Part shown: piece after piece, positions 31,774 to 40,492 of the stretch
Layout of the letters: the number at the start of each line of letters is the position of its first letter
How positions within the stretch are numbered: position 1 is the stretch's first letter
Assembly: GCF_030944405.1 (NCBI RefSeq)
Contig: NZ_CP132339.1
Coordinates: 1,550,001 to 1,614,000, forward strand
Source of the DNA: Janthinobacterium sp. J1-1
GTDB lineage: Bacteria; Pseudomonadota; Gammaproteobacteria; Burkholderiales; Burkholderiaceae_D
Length of the DNA: 64,000 bases
Reading direction: 5' to 3'
Program-made: the position numbers and the translations under genes
The notes under the pieces: generated by a model
Told to the model about the DNA's origin: nothing
Databases searched by the model: none
Seen by the model: the letters and a program-made list of their open reading frames with translations, nothing else

Positions 31774-33780
31774 CTACTCCTTTTTGGCCGCCGCGCCCTG
31801 TTTTCCGATATGCCGGTCGAGGAATCGTTCGGCCCGGGTCCAGAAATCGATGCGGTTCTTCGGCAGCGACCAGCCGTGCCCTTCTTCCTCGTACACCACC
31901 CATTCCACCTGCGGGTTATGTTGCTTGACGGCTGCGTGGAACTGCTTGCCGTGGTACAGCGGCACGCGCTTGTCGAGCGCGCCATAGGCCAGCAGCAGCG
32001 GCTGGGTGATGCGCGCGGCCTGGGCGATCGGCGAGGTGGCCTTGAACTGGGCCGCGTCCTTGACCGGGTCGCCGATCAGTTCGGGCATGCCGTACTGTTT
32101 CCAGTCGTCGCTCATGTCGGAGGCGAAACTCCAGTGACCGGTATACAGCAGGCCGATATCGGTCACGCCCACCAGGTCGATGCCGCAGCGGTACAAATCA
32201 GGATCGTTGACCAGGCCCATCAGGGTGGCATAGCCGCCATAGCTGCCGCCGGCGATGCAGATGCGCTGGCCATCGGCCACGCCCTGTTTGATGGCCCAGC
32301 GCGCGCCGTCGGCGATATCATCCTGCATTTTCAGGCCCCATTGCTTCCAGCCGGCATGGAAATGCTTGCTGCCAAAGCCGGTGCTGCCGCGGTATTCGGG
32401 TTCCAGCACGGCGTAGCCGCGCGAGGCCAGGAACTGCACTTCGCTGTCCCACTGCCAGGACGTGCCGCGCACATACGGGCCGCCGTGCACCAGCACCACC
32501 AGCGGCAGGTTCTTGCCATCGCTGTTGACGGGCACCGTCAGCCAGGCCGGGATCATCAAGCCGTCGCGCGCCGGGTAATGCACCAGCTTTTGCTGGCTCA
32601 TCTGCGCCGCCTTGATGCGTGGCAGGGAGGCGCCGATGGCGGTCAGCTGCCCGGTTTCGCTGTTGAGCAGGGAAAAGCTGACCGGCTGCACGTCGGCATA
32701 CGAGGCCACCACCATGAAGGGCGTCGCCGCCCTGGGCGCGACCGAGATCAGGTTGACGGTCTGCGGCAGCGCGGCGTCGATGCCGGCCTGGGTGGCGGCC
32801 ATTGCCGGGTCGAACCAGCGCGTGGCGCGCCGCTCGGCCAGGTAGCGCAGGCCCAGCAGCTTGTCCTTGCCGACCAGCAGGCTGCCGCTGAAATCGTAGC
32901 CATCGAGCGCCATCACGGGCGTGGCGTCGATGCGGTTGGCGGCCAGGTTGTAGGGGTACAGATTCAGCGTGTCGCCACCGATGCGGGCGCTCACATACAG
33001 GGTGCCGTCGGGACCGAAGGCGAGCGGCGTAAACGCCTCTTTACCCTTCAGGTAGGCATCGAATTGCGCCAGCTGGCGCCAGGCGCCGCTGGCTGGCTCG
33101 CGGTACAGGATGGTCTCGATATTGCGCACTTTGGTGACGGCGATGCGCGGCTCGCCAGTCTGGTCCAGCAGCCAGCGGCGTACCTTGCCGGGCGGCGCCA
33201 CGGCCGTGCTGCGGCCGGTGACGGTGTCGAGCCGCAGCAGGGCCGTGTAGTCGACTTCGCGCGTGGCCGTGTAGACGGTGCTGGTCACATAGATGACGCT
33301 GGAATCTTGCGCGCCGCGCTGGCCCGTCAGCCAGGTATGCCAGGGCAGGGGCTTGTAGACCGAGGTCGAGAGGTTGGGCGCGAAGCTGCGCTCGGCCAGT
33401 TGGCGAAAATCGCTGCCGTCGCGGTTGACGGCGTACAGGCCGGGGGCGTAGCGCCGCTCGCCGGGCGCCGTCTGGTAGTCGCGCGTGGACAATACCAGGC
33501 GCTCGGGATTGACCCATTCCACATCGCCCACGTCGACGTCGTCAAACTGCGCCACCACCTTGATGCTGTTATTGGCCAGGTTGACCACGGCCAGGCGCTC
33601 GCGCCCGTTCGGTCCCAGCACCAGCACGGCCAGGTGGCGCGCGTCGGGCGACAGCTGCACGTCGCTGAATTCGGGGTTGGCAAAGAAATCGGCAATCGGC
33701 GGCGCGGAGTGCGCGCCGGCGTGCGTGGCGGCGAAAAAAACGGCCGCCATGGCGGAGAATAAAAAACGGGATAGATTCAT
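31774..33780 (-). CDS. S9-family prolyl-oligopeptidase-like peptidase, catalytically intact
   Basis: Predicted exported serine peptidase of 668 residues. A signal peptide (NLSRFLFSAMAAVFFAATH) is followed by a WD-like beta-propeller opening with VQLSPDARHLAVLVLGP, and a C-terminal alpha/beta hydrolase domain. The triad is present: Ser in CIAGGSYGGYATL (codon at 32242-32244), Asp in GALDKRVPLYHG and His in EEEGHGWSLPKN (codon at 31876-31878). The group releases dipeptides or acyl-aminoacyl residues. I chose the ATG at 33780 because it begins the signal peptide. It is the third member of a tandem array; its paralogs lie upstream in the same direction. Confidence 0.9.
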   Translation of the reverse strand: MNLSRFLFSAMAAVFFAATHAGAHSAPPIADFFANPEFSDVQLSPDARHLAVLVLGPNGRERLAVVNLANNSIKVVAQFDDVDVGDVEWVNPERLVLSTRDYQTAPGERRYAPGLYAVNRDGSDFRQLAERSFAPNLSTSVYKPLPWHTWLTGQRGAQDSSVIYVTSTVYTATREVDYTALLRLDTVTGRSTAVAPPGKVRRWLLDQTGEPRIAVTKVRNIETILYREPASGAWRQLAQFDAYLKGKEAFTPLAFGPDGTLYVSARIGGDTLNLYPYNLAANRIDATPVMALDGYDFSGSLLVGKDKLLGLRYLAERRATRWFDPAMAATQAGIDAALPQTVNLISVAPRAATPFMVVASYADVQPVSFSLLNSETGQLTAIGASLPRIKAAQMSQQKLVHYPARDGLMIPAWLTVPVNSDGKNLPLVVLVHGGPYVRGTSWQWDSEVQFLASRGYAVLEPEYRGSTGFGSKHFHAGWKQWGLKMQDDIADGARWAIKQGVADGQRICIAGGSYGGYATLMGLVNDPDLYRCGIDLVGVTDIGLLYTGHWSFASDMSDDWKQYGMPELIGDPVKDAAQFKATSPIAQAARITQPLLLAYGALDKRVPLYHGKQFHAAVKQHNPQVEWVVYEEEGHGWSLPKNRIDFWTRAERFLDRHIGKQGAAAKKE

Positions 33781-33791
33781 CGGGGACAAGG

Positions 33792-35891
33792 TCAGGGGTG
33801 GGCGGGGGCATTGTGGCGCGCCAGGAACTGTTCCACGCGCTGCCAGAAGTCGATGCGGTTTTTCGTCAGGCGCCAATCCTGGCCTTCGTCGTCATGGCGC
33901 AGCCATTGCGCGTCCGGGTTGCCTTGCCGGATCGCCTGGTACAGCGCGTAGGCGTCGGACAATGGCACCACATGGTCGCGATAGCCATGCGCCAGCAGCA
34001 GCGGCTGGGTGATGTGCTGCGCCAGGTAGCGTGGCGAGGTGGCGCGCAGGCGGGCGGCGTCACGGCGCGCGTCGCCAATCTGGCTGGCGGCCGGATAGCG
34101 GTCGTAGCCTTCGTAGAGCGTGGCGCCGACGCGCCAGCGGCCATCGGCGATGGCGGCCAGGTCGGTGGCCGCGGACCAGGCCACGCCACAGCGGTACAGG
34201 TCGCCATCTTTCGCCAGCCCCATCAGCGCCGCATAGCCGCCGTAGCCGGCGCCGATGATGCACACCCGTTGCGGGTCGGCTATGCCCTCGGCGACAGCCC
34301 AGCGCACGCCGTCGGCCAGGTCGTCCTGCATGGCCAGGCCCCATTGTTGCCAGCCGGCCCGGAAGTGCGCGGCGCCCAGGCCCGTGCTGCCGCGGTAATC
34401 GGGTTCCAGCACGGCGTAGCCGCGCGAGGCGAGGAACTGGCTGGCGCCCTGCCAGCCTGGCGTGCTGCGCTGCCACGGGCCGTCATGCACGAACAGGATC
34501 AATGGCAGCGCACTGCGCGGCCCGGTGCGGGGCAGGGTCAGCCAGGCGGGAATGCGCAGGGCGTCGCGGGCGCGGTAATGGCGCAACTGCCTGCCGGCCA
34601 TGCGCTCGGCATTGACGGCCGGGCGCGACCTGGCCAATGGCGTCAGCTGGCCGGTGTCGCGGTGAAAGATGCGGTAGATGGCCGGTTGCGTATCGGACCA
34701 GCTGGCCACCAGCACGAACGGGGTGCTGCTGCGCGTGCCCACGCTCACGGTATTGGTGGTGGCCGGCAGCAGGGCGTCCACGTGGCGCTGCACGGCTTGC
34801 ATGTCCGCGTCCAGCCACAGAGTCACCTCGGTGTCGGTGGTGTAGCGTATTCCCAGCAGGGCGGTATCGCTGCGCAGCATGCTGGCGTCGATATCATGGT
34901 CGGGTGAGGAGACGAGCGGCTGCGCGTCGCGCTGCCGGGTGTGCAGGTCATAGCGGTACAGCGCCGCCTTGTCGCCGCCGTTCCTGGCGGTGACATACAG
35001 GCTGCCGTCCGGCGCCAGAAAGGCCGGCTCGAAGACATCGGGATCGTCGCTGCGCGGATCGAATTGCGCCAGCAATTGCCACTGTTCCGTGCCGGGCATG
35101 CGCCAGTACACCAGGTTCTGGCCGCCTTGCTGCGCGGTGGCGATGCGCGCCTGGCCGCCGTGGTCGTACAGCCAGTAGCGCACATGCGCGGGCGCGTCGA
35201 CCAGCGCGTAGCTGCCACTGACGCTGTCGACCCGCCACAGCGAGGCCGTGTGCACGGCGCCGAATTCGCCGCGCCCGACCTGCAGCGCAAACATGCCGTT
35301 GCCGCGCTGGTCGCCGATGCTGTCCATCAGCACGGTGTTGTAGGGTAGCAGTGCACGGCCTGCTTTTGCGTGCGTTTCACCTTGCATGGGCTTGAGGTCG
35401 AGGATCTGCGATTCGCCGCCCCTGCCTGCCGCCAGTCGTTGCGGCGCCTGCATGCGGGTGGCCAGCTGGCGCAGGGCGCCGCCATCGCTGTCGACCGCGT
35501 ACAGGCCGGAGCCATACCGCGTCGGTGCGCCTCCCAGCGCGCGGTCGGTCAGCCGAAACGCCAGGCGCGTGTCATTGACCCACAGGAAGTCGCCAATATC
35601 GGCGTCACGGAAGGCCGCCACTGTGGTGCTGCGCATGCTGGCCAGGTCCAGCACCGCCAGGCGTTCATGGCCTTCGGCCGGCGTGACGCGCATGGCCAGC
35701 TGGCGCCCGTCGGGAGACAGCGTGGCGCCACTCAGCGAGGCTGGTTCGAAAAACTGTTCGACCGTCATCAGGGCAGTGACGTGCACCGTGGGCGGGGCTG
35801 GCGCCTGTGCGGCGGCAGGACGGATGGCGCACAGGGCCAGCGCCGCCAGCAGGGCCGCGCGCATGATGGACCTTGACATCGCATGCGTCAT
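33792..35891 (-). CDS. S9-family peptidase paralog lacking catalytic Ser and His
   Basis: Exported protein of 699 residues with the same architecture as the neighbour at 31774: a signal peptide (SIMRAALLAALALCAIRPAA), a propeller starting with LSGATLSPDGRQLAMRV, and a hydrolase domain. The nucleophile position reads GAGYGGYAAL with Gly (codon at 34245-34247) where the neighbour has Ser. The His position reads DDEGQDWRLTKN with Gln (33879-33881). The Asp in GYRDHVVPL remains. It should therefore be inactive as a serine peptidase and may bind peptides or regulate. The start at 35891 overlaps the upstream stop as ATGA; 35879 is possible. Confidence 0.87.
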   Translation of the reverse strand: MTHAMSRSIMRAALLAALALCAIRPAAAQAPAPPTVHVTALMTVEQFFEPASLSGATLSPDGRQLAMRVTPAEGHERLAVLDLASMRSTTVAAFRDADIGDFLWVNDTRLAFRLTDRALGGAPTRYGSGLYAVDSDGGALRQLATRMQAPQRLAAGRGGESQILDLKPMQGETHAKAGRALLPYNTVLMDSIGDQRGNGMFALQVGRGEFGAVHTASLWRVDSVSGSYALVDAPAHVRYWLYDHGGQARIATAQQGGQNLVYWRMPGTEQWQLLAQFDPRSDDPDVFEPAFLAPDGSLYVTARNGGDKAALYRYDLHTRQRDAQPLVSSPDHDIDASMLRSDTALLGIRYTTDTEVTLWLDADMQAVQRHVDALLPATTNTVSVGTRSSTPFVLVASWSDTQPAIYRIFHRDTGQLTPLARSRPAVNAERMAGRQLRHYRARDALRIPAWLTLPRTGPRSALPLILFVHDGPWQRSTPGWQGASQFLASRGYAVLEPDYRGSTGLGAAHFRAGWQQWGLAMQDDLADGVRWAVAEGIADPQRVCIIGAGYGGYAALMGLAKDGDLYRCGVAWSAATDLAAIADGRWRVGATLYEGYDRYPAASQIGDARRDAARLRATSPRYLAQHITQPLLLAHGYRDHVVPLSDAYALYQAIRQGNPDAQWLRHDDEGQDWRLTKNRIDFWQRVEQFLARHNAPAHP

Positions 35892-36532
35892 TGCGCGGCT
35901 TGTCTACCTATGCAGCGTTGCAAGAGCTTCTCGGCGCGCGTCCAGAAGTCGATATTGTTTTTCGGCAACGCCCAGCCATGTCCCTCTTCCTGGTAGACCA
36001 CCCACTCGACATCGCGGTTGGTCTTGCTGACGGCGTCGCGCAAGGCGCGGCCGATATGCGAGCCGGTGGCGGTCCGGTTGGTGGACGTATTGCTGGCCAG
36101 CTGGCGGTAGTTGCTGCCATCGAGATTGATCGCATACAGGCCGGGACCGTGGCGCACGTCTCCCTCGGCGATATTGTGGTCGGCCACGCTGTAGACGATG
36201 CGCTGGTCGTTGACCCAGGCGATCTGGGCGATATCGGCGTCCTCGAACGAGGTCAGGCCGCTCACTTTCATGCCGGCCAGTTCCACCGTGTACAGCTGCA
36301 CCCGTCCGCCCTTGGCGCTGACCAGCACGGCCAGGTGGCGCCCGTCGGGCGACATCACGGCGCCGCTGAAGGTGCTGTTGTTGAAAAAATCGCCGATCGG
36401 AATGGGGGCGTTGCTGGCGGTCCTGGCGGCGGTGCCGGCATGGGCCGGCAGGCTGGCGCAGGAGAGCATGAAAAGGGGACCGAGTGCCAGGGTGCTGAGT
36501 GCTGCGGTGAAACGGGCCAGGCTGGACTGCAT
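35888..36532 (-). CDS. Internally deleted S9-family peptidase remnant
   Basis: Open frame of 214 residues that joins the two ends of an S9 peptidase. Residues 1-150 are a signal peptide plus the first propeller blades (VMSPDGRHLAVLVSA, VNDQRIVYSV, GPGLYAINLDGSNYRQLA). From about residue 162 the sequence jumps to the very C-terminus (VEWVVYQEEGHGWALPKNN, IDFWTRAEKLL). Compared with the 668-residue paralog about 450 residues are missing, including the Ser and Asp of the triad. There is no frameshift or stop. AGGAG precedes the ATG at 36532. It may be a decaying gene that persists because translation of the next gene is coupled to it. Confidence 0.8.
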   Translation of the reverse strand: MQSSLARFTAALSTLALGPLFMLSCASLPAHAGTAARTASNAPIPIGDFFNNSTFSGAVMSPDGRHLAVLVSAKGGRVQLYTVELAGMKVSGLTSFEDADIAQIAWVNDQRIVYSVADHNIAEGDVRHGPGLYAINLDGSNYRQLASNTSTNRTATGSHIGRALRDAVSKTNRDVEWVVYQEEGHGWALPKNNIDFWTRAEKLLQRCIGRQAAQ

Positions 36533-36631
36533 GAATACTCCTGTCGAGAATGCCAAATATGGTATTTATTTTGATATTATTTCTCTCAGGATAACATTTC
36601 GGTGTGCATTTGACCAGCCCGGCCAAGGGGG

Positions 36632-38680
36632 TTATTCCGGCGCGCGGATATGGTCGACCAGCCCGGTGCTGCGCCGGCCCGGCGCCGGCGTCAGCAGGCT
36701 GACCAGCACGGCGGTCAGCATGCCGGCCGGCATGCCGAAAATGCCGGCGGCGATCGGCGCGATATGGAACCACTGGCCGGCCGGCCCGCCGCCCAGCATC
36801 GGGCTGGTCTGCAGCATGTAGTACAGGCAGACGCCAAAGCCGGCCAGCATGCCGGCCACGGCGCCGTGGTGGTTGGCGCGTTTCCAGAACACGCCCAATA
36901 CCAGCGCCGGGAACAGGGTCGAGGCCGCCAGCGAAAAGGCGATGCCGACCAGCGATAAAATATCGGCCGGCTTTTGCGAGGCCGCATAGGCGGCGATAAA
37001 GGCGACGGCCAGCAGCAGCAGTTTCGAGATCGTCACGCGCTTCTGGGTCGAGGCGGTCGGGTCGACCACCTTGTAATAGATGTCGTGCGACAGGCCGTTG
37101 GAAATGGCCAGCAGCAAGCCGTCCGCCGTCGACAGGGCGGCGGCCAGGCCGCCGGCCGCCACCAGGCCCGAGATCACATACGGCAGGCCGGCGATCTCGG
37201 GCGTGGCCAGCACCAGCACGTCGGCATCGATGGCAATTTCCGCCAGTTGCACCACGCCGTCGCGGTTGACGTCGACGATGCTGATCAAGGGGCTGAGCTT
37301 GTCGACATTGGCCCAGTACGAGACCCACGTCGGCAAGTGCGCATATTGGGTGCCGACCAGGGCCGAATAGATATCGTATTTGACCAGCACCGCCAGCGCC
37401 GGAATGGTGAGATAAATCAGCAGGATGAAGAACAGGGTCCAGAACACCGAGACCCGGGTTTCATGCACGGACGGCGTGGTGTACGAGCGCATCAGGATAT
37501 GCGGCAGCGCGGCCGTGCCCAGCATCATGCAGAACACCAGGGCCAGGAAATTGTTGCGTTTGATATCGGATTGCGCGCGGTCGGGGGCGGGAAACGGCTG
37601 CGCATGCGGCGTGATCGGCTCGGCCCGCTTCAAATTCAGGGCCAGCGCCGACTGCCACACGCCGCGCGCCTCTTCCGGGCTTTTCGGATAGGCGATCAGG
37701 GCGCGCTCGGCGCTGCGGATGTCGAACAGCGAGGCATTGCGCTTGCGCAGGATATCGAGCTGGCGCTGGGCCGCCAGCCGGCCCGCCTCCCACGAGGCCG
37801 GCAAGCCGTCGAGGTCAGCCTGGTAGTTGCGCGCGCGCTGGGCGTAGATGTCGCGCACCTCCCGCTCTTTCGGGTCCTGGTCCAGCACGTGCTCGCGCGC
37901 GCTCAGCTGCGTCAGCACCTTGCCGTAGGCGATCTGCGGCACCGGATTGTCGGCATGTTTTACGGACAGCCACATGGCGGGAATCAGGAAGGCCACGACG
38001 ATGATGATGTACTGCGCCACCTGGGTCCAGGTAATGGCGCGCATGCCGCCAAGAAAAGAACAGACCAGGATGCTGGCCAGGCCGAGGAAAATGCCGACCG
38101 AAAAATCGACGCCCGTAAAGCGCGAGGCGATCAGGCCGACCGCGTAAATCTGCGCCACCACATAGGTGAACGAGACCACGATGGTGGCGGCCACGGCCAG
38201 CACGCGCACCGGCGCGCCACGCCCGCCCGGCCCGCCCGCATAGCGCGCCGCCAGGAAATCGGGAATCGTGTACTGGCCGAATTTGCGCAGATACGGGGCG
38301 ATCAGCAGCGACACCAGGCAATAGCCGCCGGTCCAGCCCATGATGAAAGCCAGGCCGTCGAAACCGTTCAGGTACAGCCCGCCGGCCAGGCTGATGAAGC
38401 TGGCCGCCGAGATCCAGTCGGCGGCGGTGGCCATGCCGTTGAACAGGGCCGGCACGCGCCGCCCCGCCACATAGTATTCGGTGACGTTCGAGGTGCGGCT
38501 GATGACGCCGATGGTGGCGTACAGGGTGATGGTGGCGAACATGAACAGATAGCCGATCCACACGCGCGACATGCCTTCCTGTTCCAGCACCGTCAGGGCC
38601 AGCAGGAAAGCGGCAAAGCCGGCCGAAAACAGCAGGTAATAGCGCGACAGGCGCCTGAAGAAACTGCGTGGCGCGCTCAT
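36632..38680 (-). CDS. Sodium:solute symporter (acetate/ActP-like)
   Basis: Inner-membrane transporter of 682 residues, about 13 helices, in the SSS family. Family segments include NVTEYYVAGRRVPALFNGMA, ADWISAASFISLAGGLYLNG and SFLGGMRAITWTQVAQYIII. A long soluble insertion at about 250-340 separates the helices, as in the VC_2705-type symporters that pair with a DUF4212 protein. Acetate or another short carboxylate is the likely solute. The ATG at 38680 overlaps the DUF4212 stop as ATGA; the longer frame upstream is not coding. Confidence 0.88.
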   Translation of the reverse strand: MSAPRSFFRRLSRYYLLFSAGFAAFLLALTVLEQEGMSRVWIGYLFMFATITLYATIGVISRTSNVTEYYVAGRRVPALFNGMATAADWISAASFISLAGGLYLNGFDGLAFIMGWTGGYCLVSLLIAPYLRKFGQYTIPDFLAARYAGGPGGRGAPVRVLAVAATIVVSFTYVVAQIYAVGLIASRFTGVDFSVGIFLGLASILVCSFLGGMRAITWTQVAQYIIIVVAFLIPAMWLSVKHADNPVPQIAYGKVLTQLSAREHVLDQDPKEREVRDIYAQRARNYQADLDGLPASWEAGRLAAQRQLDILRKRNASLFDIRSAERALIAYPKSPEEARGVWQSALALNLKRAEPITPHAQPFPAPDRAQSDIKRNNFLALVFCMMLGTAALPHILMRSYTTPSVHETRVSVFWTLFFILLIYLTIPALAVLVKYDIYSALVGTQYAHLPTWVSYWANVDKLSPLISIVDVNRDGVVQLAEIAIDADVLVLATPEIAGLPYVISGLVAAGGLAAALSTADGLLLAISNGLSHDIYYKVVDPTASTQKRVTISKLLLLAVAFIAAYAASQKPADILSLVGIAFSLAASTLFPALVLGVFWKRANHHGAVAGMLAGFGVCLYYMLQTSPMLGGGPAGQWFHIAPIAAGIFGMPAGMLTAVLVSLLTPAPGRRSTGLVDHIRAPE

Positions 38681-38964
38681 GGCGACTCTTCCGCCTGGCA
38701 CCGCTGGTCGAGCCGGCGCATGCGCCAGGCATAGCAGCCGATGATGGCCAGATACACCAGCGAGGCGCCCTGGGCCGCCATGTAAAACGGCAGCGGCCAG
38801 CCGAACAGCTGCAAATGCAGCAGTTCGCGCGCGTAAAACACGGTCAAAAATCCCGTCAGCAGCCACACCAGCAGCAGCACCGCCGTCAGGCGCTGCGTGG
38901 CTTGCCAGTGCGCGGCGCGGCGCGCCAGCAGAGCGGGGCTGGGCGCTGGCTTGAGCTTATCCAT
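38677..38964 (-). CDS. DUF4212 small subunit of the sodium:solute symporter
   Basis: Membrane protein of 95 residues with two helices (TAVLLLVWLLTGFLTVFYAR and FYMAAQGASLVYLAIIGCYA) and a basic N-terminus (RRAAHWQATQRLT). This is the DUF4212 family, found next to SSS symporters and thought to act with them. It overlaps the histidine kinase gene by eight bases and the symporter by four. It is too short and too overlapped to be transcribed on its own. Confidence 0.88.
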   Translation of the reverse strand: MDKLKPAPSPALLARRAAHWQATQRLTAVLLLVWLLTGFLTVFYARELLHLQLFGWPLPFYMAAQGASLVYLAIIGCYAWRMRRLDQRCQAEESP

Positions 38965-40492
38965 ACGTGATGTCGTCCTCGGGCGGGGTTTCCGGCGGCA
39001 GCAGGGCGATCGACAGGCGCAGCAGGGTGCCCGGCAACTTTGGCGTGTGCGCGCGCGGATTGTGAAAGATGTCGACCTCGGCACCGTGCTGTTGGGCAAT
39101 TTCGCGCACGATGGCCAGGCCCAGGCCGCTACCGTCGACATTGCTGCCAAGAATGCGGTAAAAGCGTTCGAACACATGGCTGCGTTCGGCCTGGGGAATG
39201 CCGGGGCCGGTGTCCTCCACTTCCAGGATGGCTTGCTCCGGTGTGCTGCGCACGCGCACCGTCACGCTGCCCCCGGCCGGCGTATAGCGCAGCGCGTTGT
39301 CGATCAGGTTGCCCAGCAGTTCGCGCAACATCATCGGATTGCCGGAAATCATCACCGGTTCTGCCGCCTGTTCGAAGCCCAGGTCGATCTGCTGGGCAAA
39401 CGAGGCTTGCACCCAGTCCTGCACGACGGTGCGCGCCAGCTCGCTCAGTTCCAGCGCCTCGAAGGCCGTGCCCGCCTGCGGCTGGTTTTCGGCGCGCGCC
39501 AGGGCCAGCAGCTGGTTCACCAGGCGCGTGGCCGCTTCCGAGCTTTTCGCCAGTTGCAGCAAAGAGCGGTGGATCTCGTCGTGGTCGGTCTGGCGCAGGG
39601 CCAGTTCGGACTGCATGCGCATGCCGGCCAGCGGCGTCTTCATCTGGTGGGCGGCGTCGGCGATAAAGCGCTTCTGCATCTCGATCGACAGCGACAGCCG
39701 CGACAGCATGTCGTTGAGCGAGCCGACCAGCGGCGTGATTTCCTCGGGCACCTGGCCCGAATCGATCGGAGACAGGTCGTCGGGCGGGCGGGCCCGTATG
39801 CGTTCCTGCAACTGCGCCAGCGGCGATAGGCCGCGCGACAGCGCAAACCAGACCAGTGCCAGGATGACGGGCAAGATGATGAATTGCGGCAAAATCACGC
39901 CCTTGATGATTTCATTGGCCAGCTGGGCCCGTTTTTCCAGGGTCTCGGCCACCTGCACCAGCGCGCGCTCGCCATCGTCGCCGCCGTCGGGCGTGTCGAT
40001 ATACGAAAAGGCCACGCGCACCGGCGTGCCGTGCACGGCGTCATTGCGGAACAGCACCGTGCCGCTACGGTAGCGCTCGGCATCCTGCGGCGGCGGCAGG
40101 TCGCGGTCGCCGGCCAGGTAGCGGCCCTGCTGGTCGAGCATCAGGTAATACACGGCGTCGACATCGTCGCCGCGCAGCGCCTCGCGCGCATTGCCGCCGG
40201 CGCGGCCGGGCAGCTGGCCTGCCGCTTGGGTGCCGTCGGCCAGCTTGAACTGCTGCACCAGCATGGTGACATTGTCTTCCAGCGCATGGTCGAAGGGCTG
40301 GTTGGCGATGCCCTTGGCCACCAGGTAGGTGATGGCGATGCTCATCGGCCACAGCAGCAGCAGCGGCGCCAGCATCCAGTCGAGGATCTCGCCGAACAGC
40401 GAATGCTGGATGGTTTCATCCTGCTCGCTGGTGGGCGGCTCGTACCAGTCGTCTTCGTCCAGCTCGTCGGCTGGCGCTCCACCTGGCTTCAC
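38957..40492 (-). CDS. Sensor histidine kinase (TctE/QseC-like)
   Basis: Membrane-bound sensor of 511 residues. A cytoplasmic N-terminus rich in Asp/Glu is followed by a helix at about 37-62 (MLAPLLLLWPMSIAITYLVA), a periplasmic domain to about 190, a second helix (GVILPQFIILPVILALVWFA), a HAMP-like linker, the phosphoacceptor His in DAAHQMKTPLAGMRMQSELA, and the ATPase domain with NLIDNALRYTP, DTGPGIP and GSGLGLAIV. It is coupled to the response regulator (ATGA overlap) and to the transporter genes it probably controls. Confidence 0.93.
   Translation of the reverse strand: MKPGGAPADELDEDDWYEPPTSEQDETIQHSLFGEILDWMLAPLLLLWPMSIAITYLVAKGIANQPFDHALEDNVTMLVQQFKLADGTQAAGQLPGRAGGNAREALRGDDVDAVYYLMLDQQGRYLAGDRDLPPPQDAERYRSGTVLFRNDAVHGTPVRVAFSYIDTPDGGDDGERALVQVAETLEKRAQLANEIIKGVILPQFIILPVILALVWFALSRGLSPLAQLQERIRARPPDDLSPIDSGQVPEEITPLVGSLNDMLSRLSLSIEMQKRFIADAAHQMKTPLAGMRMQSELALRQTDHDEIHRSLLQLAKSSEAATRLVNQLLALARAENQPQAGTAFEALELSELARTVVQDWVQASFAQQIDLGFEQAAEPVMISGNPMMLRELLGNLIDNALRYTPAGGSVTVRVRSTPEQAILEVEDTGPGIPQAERSHVFERFYRILGSNVDGSGLGLAIVREIAQQHGAEVDIFHNPRAHTPKLPGTLLRLSIALLPPETPPEDDITYG

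Noticed and set aside
30766..33762. A 998-codon plus-strand frame over the phosphofructokinase and S9 peptidase genes.
   Set aside because: It spans two unrelated genes on the other strand, is rich in Arg, His and Gln, and has no domain. It is a shadow of codon bias.
35888..36532. Calling the short S9 gene a frameshifted pseudogene.
   Set aside because: There is no frameshift or internal stop. The two conserved ends are joined in frame and the gene has its own ribosome site, so a deleted but open gene is the better description.
36974..38734. A 586-codon plus-strand frame opposite the sodium:solute symporter.
   Set aside because: Reverse-complement shadow of the symporter, with repetitive Gln/Arg/His residues and no plausible start site.
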